This document shows positions 17,947-27,484 of a DNA stretch of 64,000 nucleotides, piece after piece. Each line of letters opens with the position of its first letter. Within the stretch, counting starts at the first letter, position 1. Below the pieces are notes generated by a model. That model saw only the letters and a list, made by a program, of their open reading frames with translations, was not told where the DNA came from and did not search any database. The stretch covers positions 248,001 through 312,000 of the forward strand of contig NZ_MUNR01000012.1 in assembly GCF_002001045.1 (NCBI RefSeq). The letters are read 5' to 3'. The translations under genes and the position numbers were made by a program. The DNA is from Rhodanobacter sp. C01 (GTDB lineage Bacteria; Pseudomonadota; Gammaproteobacteria; Xanthomonadales; Rhodanobacteraceae).

Positions 17947-18963
17947 TCACGGGTGCGGCTCGTCGATGCCGCCTCGGATCACCCCGGAGAAATCGTCACC
18001 GACTTTGCTGTTCCTGGCTCTCTCGGTGATGCGGCCGCGTTGCCGCAGTTCGGCGATGGGCATGCCCTGGTCCAGCGCGCCTACCTTGTACAGGTATTCC
18101 GGCAGATAGCCCGTCAGCAGCAGGCCGATGTGCCAAGGCAGACCGGGGTCGATCTGCCGGGCCATGCGATAGACGATCGTCGTGCAGTTCGATGTGATCG
18201 TGTTGTAGAACGCCGGCGTGACTGCCAGCCGGTTCGCGACCCGTACGTAGGATAGGAACAGCTCACGCATGGCAGGCTTGTCCATGCGCAACGGATACAG
18301 GTAGTCGTCCTCGCCACGCACGTTGGTACGGACGCGAATGATGTCGCGTTCATCGGCGGCGACAAGAATCGTCTCGAACTGCTTGAAGAAACCGCCGATG
18401 GCCGAGTATTGCTGGCCACGCTTCTTGCGGATTTCCACCGAGAACACCACGTGGCTGCCGTCGGCAAAACCGAACGAGATCATCGCATGCGCGATTGCCG
18501 CATTGCCCCAGTAGGAGAGCACGGCATCGGCCGAGACCAGCTGGTCCAGATCGTAGCGACGGGTTTCCCAGCGTGCGTCGTAGTTGTCGTCGGCATGCCA
18601 GGTGAAGTCGCGCACGTTGTGGAGGGTGACCTGGCTCCTTTCCACCGTGCCGGTGAGCAGTCGGGATACGTCATCCGCCCAGAGGCGGTTGTTTGATGGC
18701 GCAATGTTCGCCCACCAGACCAGCAGCAACGCGTAGATGGCCGCGTAGGCGGCCAGCGGAAGCCAGCTGCGACGGGCGATCGCGAGCGTGACGAGGGCAA
18801 TCACCACGATCACCCAGACCGCACTACCGATCGTCCGGCCAATCAGATTGCCCGGCAACTGATACCAGAGCGCAAGGGCCGCCCACACGCCCGAACAGAA
18901 CGTGACCAGCATCATGGCGACGATGATTGCGATCCTGCCGATCATCCGGAGCTTGTTCGTCAT
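17947..18963 (-). CDS. DUF4105 membrane protein (Lnb N-terminal periplasmic domain)
   Basis: A 338-residue protein with three hydrophobic segments in the first 85 residues (IGRIAIIVAMMLVTFCSGVWAAL, AVWVIVVIALVTLAIA, LAAYAAIYALLLVWW). A long periplasmic domain follows, with VRDFTWHADDNYDARWETRRYDL, HAMISFGFADGSHVVFSVE and the Cys-containing NTITSNCTTIVYRMARQ. These are the hallmarks of DUF4105, a papain-like fold also called the Lnb N-terminal domain. The Cys and the upstream His may be catalytic, by analogy only. It is divergent from the lipase-like gene at 19122; substrate and role are unknown. Confidence 0.8.
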   Translation of the reverse strand: MTNKLRMIGRIAIIVAMMLVTFCSGVWAALALWYQLPGNLIGRTIGSAVWVIVVIALVTLAIARRSWLPLAAYAAIYALLLVWWANIAPSNNRLWADDVSRLLTGTVERSQVTLHNVRDFTWHADDNYDARWETRRYDLDQLVSADAVLSYWGNAAIAHAMISFGFADGSHVVFSVEIRKKRGQQYSAIGGFFKQFETILVAADERDIIRVRTNVRGEDDYLYPLRMDKPAMRELFLSYVRVANRLAVTPAFYNTITSNCTTIVYRMARQIDPGLPWHIGLLLTGYLPEYLYKVGALDQGMPIAELRQRGRITERARNSKVGDDFSGVIRGGIDEPHP

Positions 18964-19121
18964 TTCATTCCCGACAGGCTGCTCGATGGTTCAAGCGTGC
19001 CGCTTTGGGCAAGCGAAGACAATGTGCGGCCACGCCTGCCCGAACTCGCACGATTCGCCCATGCACTTGTTCCCCACGGCTACAATCCCGCAACCACCCG
19101 GCTGAATGGACGTGACGCAGC

Positions 19122-21017
19122 ATGAAACGTGGAACGCACGCCCGGATCCCGCGATGCGCCGCCATGGTCGGGTTGCTCTGCCTGCATGGCTGCGCGATGG
19201 TCGACGTGAGTCACGTCAAGCCACACGACTACATCAATGAACGACGCGCGGATGTGGTCGGTGCCGGTCGCCTGAGCGACCGTTCGGTGCAGGCACTCAC
19301 CGTGGTGGCGTTGACGGTCGACAGCTGCCAGCGTGAGTTCGTCACCTGCACGGAAACCGTTGCGCATTCGCCGGGGTTGAACGACGAGCAGCGGCTGTCT
19401 GCCCTCGCCGAGCTCTGGCTTGGCAAAGCGATCGGGACCGATCACGCCAAGGCCGGTGCCGCAATGGATGACCAGACCCTCGACGCGTTCCTGCAGTCCG
19501 CGCGCTATGCGTACGCCTATCTGTTCTACACCGCACGATCCCCCGCCGATCGCGCATTCGCGCTGAGGCAGGTGCAGGTGATCGGCTTCTACAACTTCGC
19601 CGTGCAACGGGCAGTGAGCCGCTTCTTCCAGGAACTTCCCCAGCTCGGCACGCAGTGGACCCGGACATCACTGGCCGGCTGGACGGTGATGCGTCCGCAG
19701 ACCGATGTGCGGTTGGCGGATGACGCGAGCGTGCCGGCCGAACTGCTTCCGGCCGCCGACCTGCGTTTCAAGGGGCTGCGCAGCATCTATCAGCGGGACG
19801 GTTTCGGTTCGGATTTCGTCGCCGTTGCGCCACCGGAAGCACGCGCCGATGACGTGCCTTGGCGTGAGCCCGATTATGTTTCGATGACGGGTGCCCTGGT
19901 CTTCGATGGCGCGACGCTGGACGAAGTACTGGCGACGAGACAGGTAAGGCTGCTGGTGCGTGACCCCTACCGCGATGGCATCATCACGATCGCCGGCCGC
20001 ACCGTACCGCTGGGCGCCAACTTTACCGCTGCTTATGGCGTCTGGCTGGCTCGCTCGGGATTTGCCAGTCAGTCGATCCGCTCCCTGTTGGGTCGCGAGG
20101 GCGGCATCACGACACCGCGCGTGCTGATGATGCAGCCCTACGATCCCAATCGCCTGATCGTGGTGATGCTTCACGGGCTGGGCAGCAGCCCCGAGGCCTG
20201 GATCAATGTGGCGAATGAAGTCATGGGCGACGAGGAACTGCGCCGCAACTATCAGGTGTGGGAGGTCTACTACCCTACCAACGCACCGGTCGCAGTCAAC
20301 CTGGCCGGTATCCGCAAGGCACTGGATGCCACGCTTCGGCACTTCGACCCGTCCGGCCACGCACGTGCGTCGCATAACATGGTGCTGATCGGGCACAGCA
20401 TGGGTGGCCTGATTGCGCGCCTGCTGGTGTCCTCCAGCGGTGACCGGCTGTGGAGCCTGGTTCCGGCACGCGCAAATCTGTCGCCAGCCAGACGAGCCAA
20501 GCTGCACGAACGTCTCGCGCCCTATCTACAGTTCACGCCGATGCCGCAGGTGACCCGTGCCGTGTTCCTGGCCACGCCGCATCGCGGGACGCCCTACGCG
20601 CAGCATCGGCTGGCACGCCTGATCGCGAACCTGGTCCGCCTGCCGGTCAGCGTGCTGAAGGAAATGGCGAGCCTTTCCGACCTGCTGAAGGACGATACCA
20701 ACAAGGGCTCACCCCTGCGCATACCCAACAGCATCGACAACCTGAGCGATACCGATCCCTTCATCGTTGCTGCCACGAACCTGCCGATATCGCCGCGGGT
20801 GCGCTATCACACCATCGTCGGCGTCTACAAATCGAAGGGACCATTGCAGGACAGCAACGACGGCGTGGTCCCTTACAAGAGTGCGCACCTCGACGGCGCC
20901 GACTCCGAACTCGCCATCCCCTCATGGCACAGCGTGCAGGAAACCCCCGCCGCGATCCTGGAACTGCGCCGGATTCTCCGGTTGCAAATCACGACGTCGC
21001 AGGAAGCCCGGCGATAA
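19122..21017 (+). CDS. Alpha/beta hydrolase, lipase-like lipoprotein with long N-terminal domain
   Basis: A 631-residue protein. The N-terminus (CAAMVGLLCLHGCAMVD) is a hydrophobic signal ending in a lipobox-like LHGC, so it is probably membrane-anchored at Cys27. Residues of about 30-335 have no recognised domain. The C-terminal half is an alpha/beta hydrolase: VVMLHGLGSSPEAW gives the oxyanion region and IGHSMGGLIARLL the nucleophile elbow. NDGVVPYKSAHLDGA and SWHSVQET supply plausible Asp and His partners. FLATPHRGTPYA is typical of PGAP1-like and triacylglycerol lipases. Substrate is unknown. It ends before the tRNA cluster, sharing a terminator region near 21070. Confidence 0.8.
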   Translation: MKRGTHARIPRCAAMVGLLCLHGCAMVDVSHVKPHDYINERRADVVGAGRLSDRSVQALTVVALTVDSCQREFVTCTETVAHSPGLNDEQRLSALAELWLGKAIGTDHAKAGAAMDDQTLDAFLQSARYAYAYLFYTARSPADRAFALRQVQVIGFYNFAVQRAVSRFFQELPQLGTQWTRTSLAGWTVMRPQTDVRLADDASVPAELLPAADLRFKGLRSIYQRDGFGSDFVAVAPPEARADDVPWREPDYVSMTGALVFDGATLDEVLATRQVRLLVRDPYRDGIITIAGRTVPLGANFTAAYGVWLARSGFASQSIRSLLGREGGITTPRVLMMQPYDPNRLIVVMLHGLGSSPEAWINVANEVMGDEELRRNYQVWEVYYPTNAPVAVNLAGIRKALDATLRHFDPSGHARASHNMVLIGHSMGGLIARLLVSSSGDRLWSLVPARANLSPARRAKLHERLAPYLQFTPMPQVTRAVFLATPHRGTPYAQHRLARLIANLVRLPVSVLKEMASLSDLLKDDTNKGSPLRIPNSIDNLSDTDPFIVAATNLPISPRVRYHTIVGVYKSKGPLQDSNDGVVPYKSAHLDGADSELAIPSWHSVQETPAAILELRRILRLQITTSQEARR

Positions 21018-21067
21018 GCGGCGTGCTTCCCCTGTGCTCATTGGACGCCATCGGGCAGTCACCGCAA

Positions 21068-21093
21068 CAAAAAACCCGCCTGCGGCGGGTTTC
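21068..21093 (-). terminator. Terminator after tRNA-Cys
   Basis: AAACCCGCC-GCA-GGCGGGTTTTTT on the minus strand is a 9-bp stem, extended by A/T pairs, with a T-run. It lies 25 nt after the tRNA-Cys 3' end and can also stop the plus-strand lipase transcript. Confidence 0.9.
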
Positions 21094-21118
21094 GAGGGCT
21101 GTGACAGCCTTTGCGCAA

Positions 21119-21192
21119 TGGAGGCCTAGGTCGGAATCGAACCGGCGTACGCGGATTTGCAGTCCGCTGCATGACCACTCTGCCACCAGGCC
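21119..21192 (-). tRNA. tRNA-Cys(GCA)
   Basis: The acceptor stem GGCCTGG/CTAGGCC (one G-U pair), anticodon arm CGGACTGCAAATCCG with anticodon GCA, and T-arm CCGGTTCGATTCCGA are clear; the CCA end is encoded at 21121-21119. It is the last of three tRNAs on this strand. Confidence 0.95.
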
Positions 21193-21234
21193 ATTGCTTG
21201 GCGCATTGCGACCGCTAGGATCGCAGCTTGCCTC

Positions 21235-21267
21235 TGAAAAAACAAAACCCCGGTGGACCGAGGCTTT
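21235..21267 (-). terminator. Terminator after the second tRNA-Gly copy
   Basis: On the minus strand AAAGCCTCGG pairs with CCGGGGTTTT through a TCCA loop (two G-U pairs) and runs into GTTTTTT. It lies just after the tRNA-Gly at 21277 and before tRNA-Cys. Confidence 0.75.
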
Positions 21268-21276
21268 GCCTGAAAC

Positions 21277-21352
<76 letters not shown>

Positions 21353-21450
21353 ATCGGAGCCGTCAATGATAGCAGAACGATGACAGTTGTGAATACCCGT
21401 GACAGCGTTTTGTCGATTCCTGTTCTTGATGCCGCCGATCCCCGAAAACA

Positions 21451-21480
21451 ACAAAGCCCCGAACAGGTCAGGGCTTTGCT
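21451..21480 (-). terminator. Terminator after the first tRNA-Gly copy
   Basis: AAAGCCC...GGGGCTTT on the minus strand forms a hairpin with a CTGACCTGTTC-type loop and continues with GTTGTTTTC. It lies between the two tRNA-Gly genes, so each tRNA in this cluster seems to have its own terminator. Confidence 0.7.
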
Positions 21481-21487
21481 GAAAAAC

Positions 21488-21563
<76 letters not shown>

Positions 21564-21616
21564 ATCGGAGCCGCGCATTCTAATACGTGAATGCCGGTCG
21601 TCAAGTCCATGCGCTG

Positions 21617-22213
21617 TCAGTGGTGACCCGTCGTCGTATCACCGCGCAGGGTCGGCCATGCAGCACGCAGGTAGTACAGGCCGGACCAGATGGTCAGCAC
21701 GCCGGCGAACACCAGCAGAAACTCGCCAATGTGATACAGGCGCAGGGCGGTGGCGTCCTTTTCGTGCTGCACGATCAGCACCACCAGGGCAACCATCTGC
21801 ATCACGGTCTTGAGCTTGCCGACCAGGGCCACCTTGACGGTGGCGCTCATGCCGATTTCGGCCATCCATTCGCGCAGCGCCGACACGCTGATCTCGCGTC
21901 CCACGATCACCGCCGCGGTCACCGCCATCAGGATGCCGGACCAGCCGGTGCTGGGATGCGACTGCACCAGCAGGAACAAGGTCACCGCAACCATCAGCTT
22001 GTCGGCCACCGGATCGAGGAATGCGCCAAACGCCGAAGTGAGGTTCATCCGGCGTGCCAGGTAACCATCAAGCCAATCGGTGACCGCCGCCAGCACAAAC
22101 ACGATCGCTGCCGTAATGTTGTGGCCGCGAAATGGCGCATAGAACACCACCACCATGACCGGCAGCAATGCAACGCGAAACAGGGTCAGCCAGGTCGGCA
22201 GGTTGATACGCAT
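21617..22213 (-). CDS. pgsA: CDP-diacylglycerol-glycerol-3-phosphate 3-phosphatidyltransferase
   Basis: Makes phosphatidylglycerol phosphate, the committed step to phosphatidylglycerol and cardiolipin, in the inner membrane. The 198-residue protein starts MRINLPTWLTLFRVALLPVMVV. It contains the CDP-alcohol phosphotransferase signature D-x2-DG-x2-AR-x8-G-x3-D-x3-D (from DWLDGYLARR to GAFLDPVAD) near residues 55-80, with several membrane helices around it. ATG 22213 matches the family N-terminus; the upstream extension is not conserved sequence. The order uvrC-pgsA-tRNA-Gly is a familiar gammaproteobacterial arrangement. Confidence 0.95.
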   Translation of the reverse strand: MRINLPTWLTLFRVALLPVMVVVFYAPFRGHNITAAIVFVLAAVTDWLDGYLARRMNLTSAFGAFLDPVADKLMVAVTLFLLVQSHPSTGWSGILMAVTAAVIVGREISVSALREWMAEIGMSATVKVALVGKLKTVMQMVALVVLIVQHEKDATALRLYHIGEFLLVFAGVLTIWSGLYYLRAAWPTLRGDTTTGHH

Positions 22214-22285
22214 GATTCGTTCCGAAAATTTGCCACAGTGTCGCACGCCGGTGCGGCATCAACGAGTGAAAGCGAGTGCGCGCGT

Positions 22286-24112
22286 TCAGCCATGCAGGCT
22301 GGCGTAGATGCGTTCGGCCAGGCCGCGGTCGATACCCTTGACCTGCATCAGCTCCTCGATACCGGCACCCTCCACCCCCGCAAGGCCGCCAAACGCCTTC
22401 AGCAACGCCGAGCGCCGACGTGCTCCGATTCCCTGCACGTCCTCCAGCACGCTGCGCTCACGCGCCTTCTCGCGCCGCTTGCGATGACCGCTTATGGCAA
22501 AGCGATGGGCTTCGTCGCGTACGGCGGCAACCAGATGCAAGGCGGGGGATGACGAGCCTGGATGCAGCTCTCGCCCGGAGTCGGCAAGCACGAGGGTTTC
22601 TTCGCCCGCACGACGCCCCGGCCCCTTGGCTACACCGACCACCTCGATACCCGTGACACCGAGTTCCCGCAGCACATCCAGTGCCTGCGCCACCTGCCCG
22701 CTGCCGCCGTCGATCAGCAGGATGTCCGGGCGGACGCCCTCGCCTTCGGCAACCTTGCGGAAGCGTCGGGTCAGCGCCTGATGCATGGCAGCGTAGTCGT
22801 CACCGGGCGTGATCCCGGCGATATTGAAGCGCCGGTAATTCGACTTCTCCGGCCCCTCGGGGCCGAACACCACGCACGAGGCGACGGTCGCCTCGCCCAT
22901 GGTATGGCTGATGTCGAAGCACTCGATGCGGCGTGGCGATACAGTCAGTTCGAGTATTTTCTGCAAGTCGTCGAAGCGTGCGCCCAGCGTCTGCCGGCTG
23001 GCCAGCCGGGCTGTCAGCGAAGCCTGCGCATTGCGCTCGGCCATCTGCAGGAATTGCGCGCGATCGCTGCGCACGCTGGATTTCAGCTCGACCGCATGGC
23101 CGGATTGCTGGGCCAGCAGTTCAGCCAGGATGTCCTGATCGGCAATCGGCTCGCCAAGGATCAGCTCGCGCGGTACCGGCCGGTCGAGGTAGTACTGCGC
23201 GATGAACTGGGCCAGCACGTCGGCCGGCTCGGCATCCAGTGGCAGGCGTGGAAAGAAGTCGCGGGTGCCGAGGCTGATGCCGTTGCGGAAGAACAGTACG
23301 CTGATGCAGGCCATGCCCGATTCGATGCGGCAGGCAATCACGTCCATGTCGGCACTGGCGCCGTGCACGTGATGCTGCGCCTGCAGCTGGCGCAACGCAG
23401 CCACCTGATCGCGCAGGACGGCTGCACGCTCGAAGTTGAGCGACTTGCTGGCCTGCTCCATCGCCTCGGCCAGTTCGTCGATCACCGCGTTGCTGCGCCC
23501 TTCAAGGAACATCTCTGCGTGGCGCACGTCACTGCGGTAATTCTCGACACTGATCAACTGCACGCACGGCGCGGTGCAACGACCGATCTGGTGCTGCAGG
23601 CACGGCCGCGAGCGGTTGCGGAAATAGCTGTCCTCGCATTGGCGCACCTTGAACAGCTTCTGCATCAGACTGAGGCTCTCGCGCACCGCGTAGGTACTCG
23701 GATACGGTCCGAAGTAGCGCCCTGGCAGGTTGCGCGCGCCACGATGGAACGCCAGCCGTGGATAGTCCTCGCCGCTGGAAAGGTAGATGTACGGGTAACT
23801 TTTGTCGTCGCGCAGCAGGATGTTGTAGCGCGGCTTCAGCGACTTGATCAGCTGCGACTCCAGCAGCAACGCTTCGCCTTCGGTACGCGTCACGGTGATC
23901 TCGACGCGGGCGATCTGCGCCACCATCGCAGCGATGCGCGGTTCCATCCGCGGCTTCAGGAAATAGCTGCCGACGCGCTTCTTGAGATTGCCGGCCTTGC
24001 CGACGTACAGCAGTTCGCCGGCCGCATCGAAGTGACGGTAGACCCCGGGCGAGGACGTCAGCGTGCGGACGAAGGCCTTGCCGTCGAAGGGTGGTGGTTG
24101 CGTGGATGGCAT
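22286..24112 (-). CDS. uvrC: Excinuclease ABC subunit C
   Basis: UvrC makes both incisions around a lesion in nucleotide excision repair with UvrA and UvrB. Domains in order over 608 residues: the GIY-YIG nuclease at about 15-95 (GVYRHF then LLYVGKAGNLKKRVGSYF); a Cys cluster (CEDSYFRNRSRPCLQHQIGRCTAPC); the UvrB-binding UVR motif at about 205-240; the RNase H-like second nuclease with IECFDISHTMGE and LLIDGGSGQVAQA; and a C-terminal helix-hairpin-helix pair (DVQGIGARRRSALLKAFGG, MQVKGIDRGLAERIYASLHG). It lies directly upstream of pgsA, as in many relatives. Confidence 0.97.
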   Translation of the reverse strand: MPSTQPPPFDGKAFVRTLTSSPGVYRHFDAAGELLYVGKAGNLKKRVGSYFLKPRMEPRIAAMVAQIARVEITVTRTEGEALLLESQLIKSLKPRYNILLRDDKSYPYIYLSSGEDYPRLAFHRGARNLPGRYFGPYPSTYAVRESLSLMQKLFKVRQCEDSYFRNRSRPCLQHQIGRCTAPCVQLISVENYRSDVRHAEMFLEGRSNAVIDELAEAMEQASKSLNFERAAVLRDQVAALRQLQAQHHVHGASADMDVIACRIESGMACISVLFFRNGISLGTRDFFPRLPLDAEPADVLAQFIAQYYLDRPVPRELILGEPIADQDILAELLAQQSGHAVELKSSVRSDRAQFLQMAERNAQASLTARLASRQTLGARFDDLQKILELTVSPRRIECFDISHTMGEATVASCVVFGPEGPEKSNYRRFNIAGITPGDDYAAMHQALTRRFRKVAEGEGVRPDILLIDGGSGQVAQALDVLRELGVTGIEVVGVAKGPGRRAGEETLVLADSGRELHPGSSSPALHLVAAVRDEAHRFAISGHRKRREKARERSVLEDVQGIGARRRSALLKAFGGLAGVEGAGIEELMQVKGIDRGLAERIYASLHG

Positions 24113-24156
24113 GGCGGCATTCTAGCGACTGCAGTCGATGCCACCCATATGGCGGC

Positions 24157-24933
24157 TCACGAGTGCGTGCGCAACCACTGCTCGGCACGTTCGAGATCGG
24201 CCTCGGTGTCGATGCCTGGCGGGAACGGCTCCGGGGTCAGGCGCACCGCAATCGCATGGCCATGTTCGAGCACACGCAATTGCTCCAGTGATTCGGTCTG
24301 CTCCAGCGGCGTGCGCGGCAAACGGGTGTAGTTCGCAAGAAAACCGGCACGGTACGCATAAATGCCAATATGCCGCAGGAATGGCGAGCCGGAAGGCAAG
24401 GCATGTCGATTCGTGGCAAAGGCGTCACGAGCCCATGGCAGCGGGGCGCGGCTGAAATACAACGCACGCCCGTTTGCGGTACGCACCAGTTTCACCACGT
24501 TCGGATCGAACAACTCCTCGGCATCCATGATCGGCGTTGCCAGCGTCGCCATCGGCGCATGGTCGTCAGCCAGCGCCTTGGCTACCGCGCGGATGCCGGC
24601 AGCCGGCGCGAATGGCTCATCGCCCTGCAGGTTCACCACGATGCTGTCGTCGGCCCACCCGTAATGCGCTGCGCACTCGGCCAGCCGATCGCTGCCCGAA
24701 GCATGGTCGCTGCGCGTCATGCAGATGTCCACACGCTGCCCGGCCAGGGCCTCGGCAATACGCTGGTCGTCGACGGCTACTACTACCTGGCTGGCACCGG
24801 CCTGCAACGCACGCTCGGCCACGCGCACCACCATGGGCACGCCGCCGATTTCGCGCAGGGGTTTTGCCGGAAGCCGCGTCGAACCGTAGCGTGCGGGAAT
24901 GGCGACGATAAACGGAGGGACCGCGTTGGACAT
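24157..24933 (-). CDS. kdsB: 3-deoxy-manno-octulosonate cytidylyltransferase
   Basis: Activates Kdo to CMP-Kdo for lipopolysaccharide inner-core assembly in the cytoplasm. The 258-residue protein starts [26 protein letters not shown], where [14 protein letters not shown] is the CTP-binding signature. Later motifs include [25 protein letters not shown] with the metal-binding Asp, and [15 protein letters not shown] 24933 was chosen because the family begins a few residues before [11 protein letters not shown]. It lies between uvrC and aroA on the same strand. Confidence 0.96.
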   Translation of the reverse strand: MSNAVPPFIVAIPARYGSTRLPAKPLREIGGVPMVVRVAERALQAGASQVVVAVDDQRIAEALAGQRVDICMTRSDHASGSDRLAECAAHYGWADDSIVVNLQGDEPFAPAAGIRAVAKALADDHAPMATLATPIMDAEELFDPNVVKLVRTANGRALYFSRAPLPWARDAFATNRHALPSGSPFLRHIGIYAYRAGFLANYTRLPRTPLEQTESLEQLRVLEHGHAIAVRLTPEPFPPGIDTEADLERAEQWLRTHS

Positions 24934-24993
24934 GACGAGACCTTGGGACGGATGACAAATCTGCCCACAACAATACATGCAGCCGAATGCAGC

Positions 24994-26301
24994 TCAGTCG
25001 ATTTTCTGCAAGGCGAAGCCGCAGCCGTTGGACAGCTCCATGAATCCCGGGAATGAGGTGGCGACATGGCTGCAGTCGTTGATCCGCACCGGCCCACCGG
25101 CAACCAGGCCGGCCACGGCAAAGCTCATCGCGATGCGATGGTCGAGGTGACTCTCCACCGTGCCGGCGCCGAGCCGGCCGCCATGGATGATGGCGCCATC
25201 CGGGGTTTCCTCGACCGCCGCCCCGAGCGTGCGCAGGCCAGCAGCCATCGTCGCGATCCGATCCGACTCCTTCACGCGCAGTTCGGCGGCGCCGCGAATC
25301 ACGGTGCGGCCGCTGGCCACGGTCGCAGCGATGAACAGCACGGGAAACTCATCAATCATGTCCGGCACCAGCGCCTCCGGCAGCTCGATGCCGTGCAGCG
25401 GCGCATGACGTACGACCAGATCGCCGACCGGTTCGCCGCCGGCCTCGCGCTCGTATTCGACCGTGATGTCGGCACCCATCAGGCGCAACGCCTGCAACAG
25501 CCCGGTACGGCGCGGATTGAGGCCGACTGCCGGCAGCCGCAGTACGGAACCCGGCACGATGCTGGCGGCGACCAGGAAGAATGCTGCCGAGGAAAAATCG
25601 GCCGGCACGTCCACATCGGTGGCGCGCAGAGCATGCCCACCACCAAGCTTCGCGCGACCCGGCGAAAAATCCATTGGCCAGCCGAACGCGGCCAGCATGC
25701 GCTCGGTGTAATCGCGGGTCGGGTGTGGCTCGATGATTTCGGTCTCGCCAGCGGCGTAGAGCCCAGCCAGCAACAGCGCCGACTTCACCTGTGCGCTGGC
25801 CACCGGCAATTCGTAATGGATGCCATGCAATGGCTGGCCACCATGCACATGCAGCGGCGGCAAACCCTCGTGTGTGTCGATGCGAGCACCCATCGACGCC
25901 AGCGGATCGGTCACCCGGCGCATCGGTCGCTTCGACAGCGAGGCATCGCCGACCAGGGTACTGTCGAATGCCTGCCCCGCCAGCAAGCCCGTCAGCAGGC
26001 GCATGCCAGTGCCGGCATTGCCGCAATCCAGCGGTTGCACCGTGCCACGCAGACCATGCAGGCCGACGCCATGGACCACGCGTTCGCCCGCCGACGGTGT
26101 CTCGATGCACACGCCGAGTTGCGCCAGCACCGCCGCCGTGGCGCGGGTGTCCTCACCTTCGAGAAAACCACGGATATGCGATGTCCCTTCGGCAACCGCG
26201 GCCAGCATCAATGCGCGGTGCGATACCGACTTGTCGCCGGGCACGCGCACACTGCCGTGCAGCGGCTGGCCCGGTTGGCTATTCCAGTCGAGACGATTCA
26301 A
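24994..26301 (-). CDS. aroA: 3-phosphoshikimate 1-carboxyvinyltransferase (EPSP synthase)
   Basis: Joins shikimate 3-phosphate and phosphoenolpyruvate to EPSP in aromatic amino acid synthesis. Conserved sites include VRVPGDKSVSHRALML at the N-terminus, LDCGNAGTGMRLLTGLLAG, DASLSKRPMRR, PVASAQVKSALLLAG and the DMIDEFPVLFIAA active-site segment. The start is a TTG at 26301 (MNRLDWNSQPG) with GGAGA 8 nt before it; using the first upstream ATG would give an unlikely N-terminal extension overlapping pheA. The 19-nt gap to pheA implies a serC-pheA-aroA operon. Confidence 0.95.
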   Translation of the reverse strand: MNRLDWNSQPGQPLHGSVRVPGDKSVSHRALMLAAVAEGTSHIRGFLEGEDTRATAAVLAQLGVCIETPSAGERVVHGVGLHGLRGTVQPLDCGNAGTGMRLLTGLLAGQAFDSTLVGDASLSKRPMRRVTDPLASMGARIDTHEGLPPLHVHGGQPLHGIHYELPVASAQVKSALLLAGLYAAGETEIIEPHPTRDYTERMLAAFGWPMDFSPGRAKLGGGHALRATDVDVPADFSSAAFFLVAASIVPGSVLRLPAVGLNPRRTGLLQALRLMGADITVEYEREAGGEPVGDLVVRHAPLHGIELPEALVPDMIDEFPVLFIAATVASGRTVIRGAAELRVKESDRIATMAAGLRTLGAAVEETPDGAIIHGGRLGAGTVESHLDHRIAMSFAVAGLVAGGPVRINDCSHVATSFPGFMELSNGCGFALQKID

Positions 26302-26320
26302 GCAGAGTTCTCCGCGCAGA

Positions 26321-27409
26321 TCAGGGCAACGCCACCGGGTAGGAACCCAGCACGCGTATCGTGGCCGCCGATTCACCGATCTCCTGCACGGCCGCCTGCA
26401 AGGTGGCGTCGTCGATATGGCCGGAGACGTCGATGAAGAACGCGTACTGCCACTTGCCGGTATGCGCCGGCCGCGACTCGATCCGGTTCAAGCTGACACC
26501 ATGTTTGGCGAACGGGCTGAGCACGTCGTACAGCGCGCCGGGCTTGTCGTTCACGGTGATCAGCAGCGAGGTGCGGTCGTTGCCGGACGGCGGGAACAGC
26601 GAACGTCCGATCACCAGGAAGCGCGTGGTGTTGTCGGCGCGATCCTCGATGCCCTGCGCCACGGTCTTGAGCCCGTAGACCTTGCCCGCGGTCTCGCCGG
26701 CGATGGCGGCTGCATCGTCGGCGTGCCGCGCCATCCGGGCCGCCTCGGCGTTGCTGCTCACTGCGATGCACTCGACGCCCGGCAGGTTGATGCGTAGCCA
26801 GGTCTTGCACTGCTGCAGCGACTGCGCGTGCGCATAGACGCGCCTGACATCCTCCAGCTTGCCCGGTTGCGAGTGCAGGCACTGGTGCACGCGCAGTTCC
26901 ACTTCACCGCAGATGGTGGCTGCTGACGTGAGAAACATGTCCAGCGTGACCTGGATCATGCCCTGCCCGGAGTTCTCCACCGGCACCACGCCGAAATCGG
27001 CATGGCCGGCGGCGACTTCCTGAAACACTTCCTCGATGCTGCCCAGCGGCAGGCCATAGGCGGCGTGGCCGAAATGCTTGCGCACCGCCTGCTCGCTGAA
27101 CGTGCCTTCGGGCCCGAGGAAGCCTATCTTCAGCGGATCTTCCTGCGCCAGGCAGGAGGACATGATCTCGCGGAACAGGCGTACCATCTCGGTATCGGAC
27201 AACGGGCCGTTGTTGCGGTCCACCACCATGCGCAACACATGCGCCTCGCGCTCGGGACGGTAATAGTCGATCGCCGAAAGCCCCGAGCCTTTCACCTTCG
27301 CCACCGTCTGCGCATGATTGGCGCGCTCGGAAATCAGCTGCTGGATCTGTCGGTCGATGCTGTCGATACGCTCGCGCATCTCGCTCAGCGATGTTTTTGG
27401 ATCGGTCAT
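26321..27409 (-). CDS. pheA: P-protein: chorismate mutase / prephenate dehydratase
   Basis: A bifunctional enzyme that turns chorismate into phenylpyruvate for phenylalanine synthesis. Residues 1 to about 90 are the AroQ chorismate mutase helix bundle (MRERIDSIDRQIQQLISERANHAQTVAKVKG). About 95-275 is prephenate dehydratase, starting KIGFLGPEGTFSEQAV and with ADFGVVPVENSGQGMI and the DNTTRFLVIG active-site motif. The C-terminal part is an ACT domain with the ESRPAHTGKWQYAFFID Phe-binding signature, so feedback inhibition is expected. The 75-nt gap from serC shows no convincing phenylalanine leader peptide. Confidence 0.96.
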   Translation of the reverse strand: MTDPKTSLSEMRERIDSIDRQIQQLISERANHAQTVAKVKGSGLSAIDYYRPEREAHVLRMVVDRNNGPLSDTEMVRLFREIMSSCLAQEDPLKIGFLGPEGTFSEQAVRKHFGHAAYGLPLGSIEEVFQEVAAGHADFGVVPVENSGQGMIQVTLDMFLTSAATICGEVELRVHQCLHSQPGKLEDVRRVYAHAQSLQQCKTWLRINLPGVECIAVSSNAEAARMARHADDAAAIAGETAGKVYGLKTVAQGIEDRADNTTRFLVIGRSLFPPSGNDRTSLLITVNDKPGALYDVLSPFAKHGVSLNRIESRPAHTGKWQYAFFIDVSGHIDDATLQAAVQEIGESAATIRVLGSYPVALP

Positions 27410-27484
27410 GCGCTAGCCGCCTGGAAGTAAAGAAGTCCAAATGATGGACAGGCATCATGCCCGAAATGCAGCCTCCATGGCCAA

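Noticed and set aside
22562-24331. A 589-codon plus-strand frame opposite uvrC
   Set aside because: uvrC on the minus strand has complete domains; the opposite frame has no recognisable motif.
27410-27484. A phenylalanine leader peptide before pheA
   Set aside because: A short frame contains DFFTS but only two Phe codons, with no following terminator hairpin, and the gap is an operon-internal spacer after serC.
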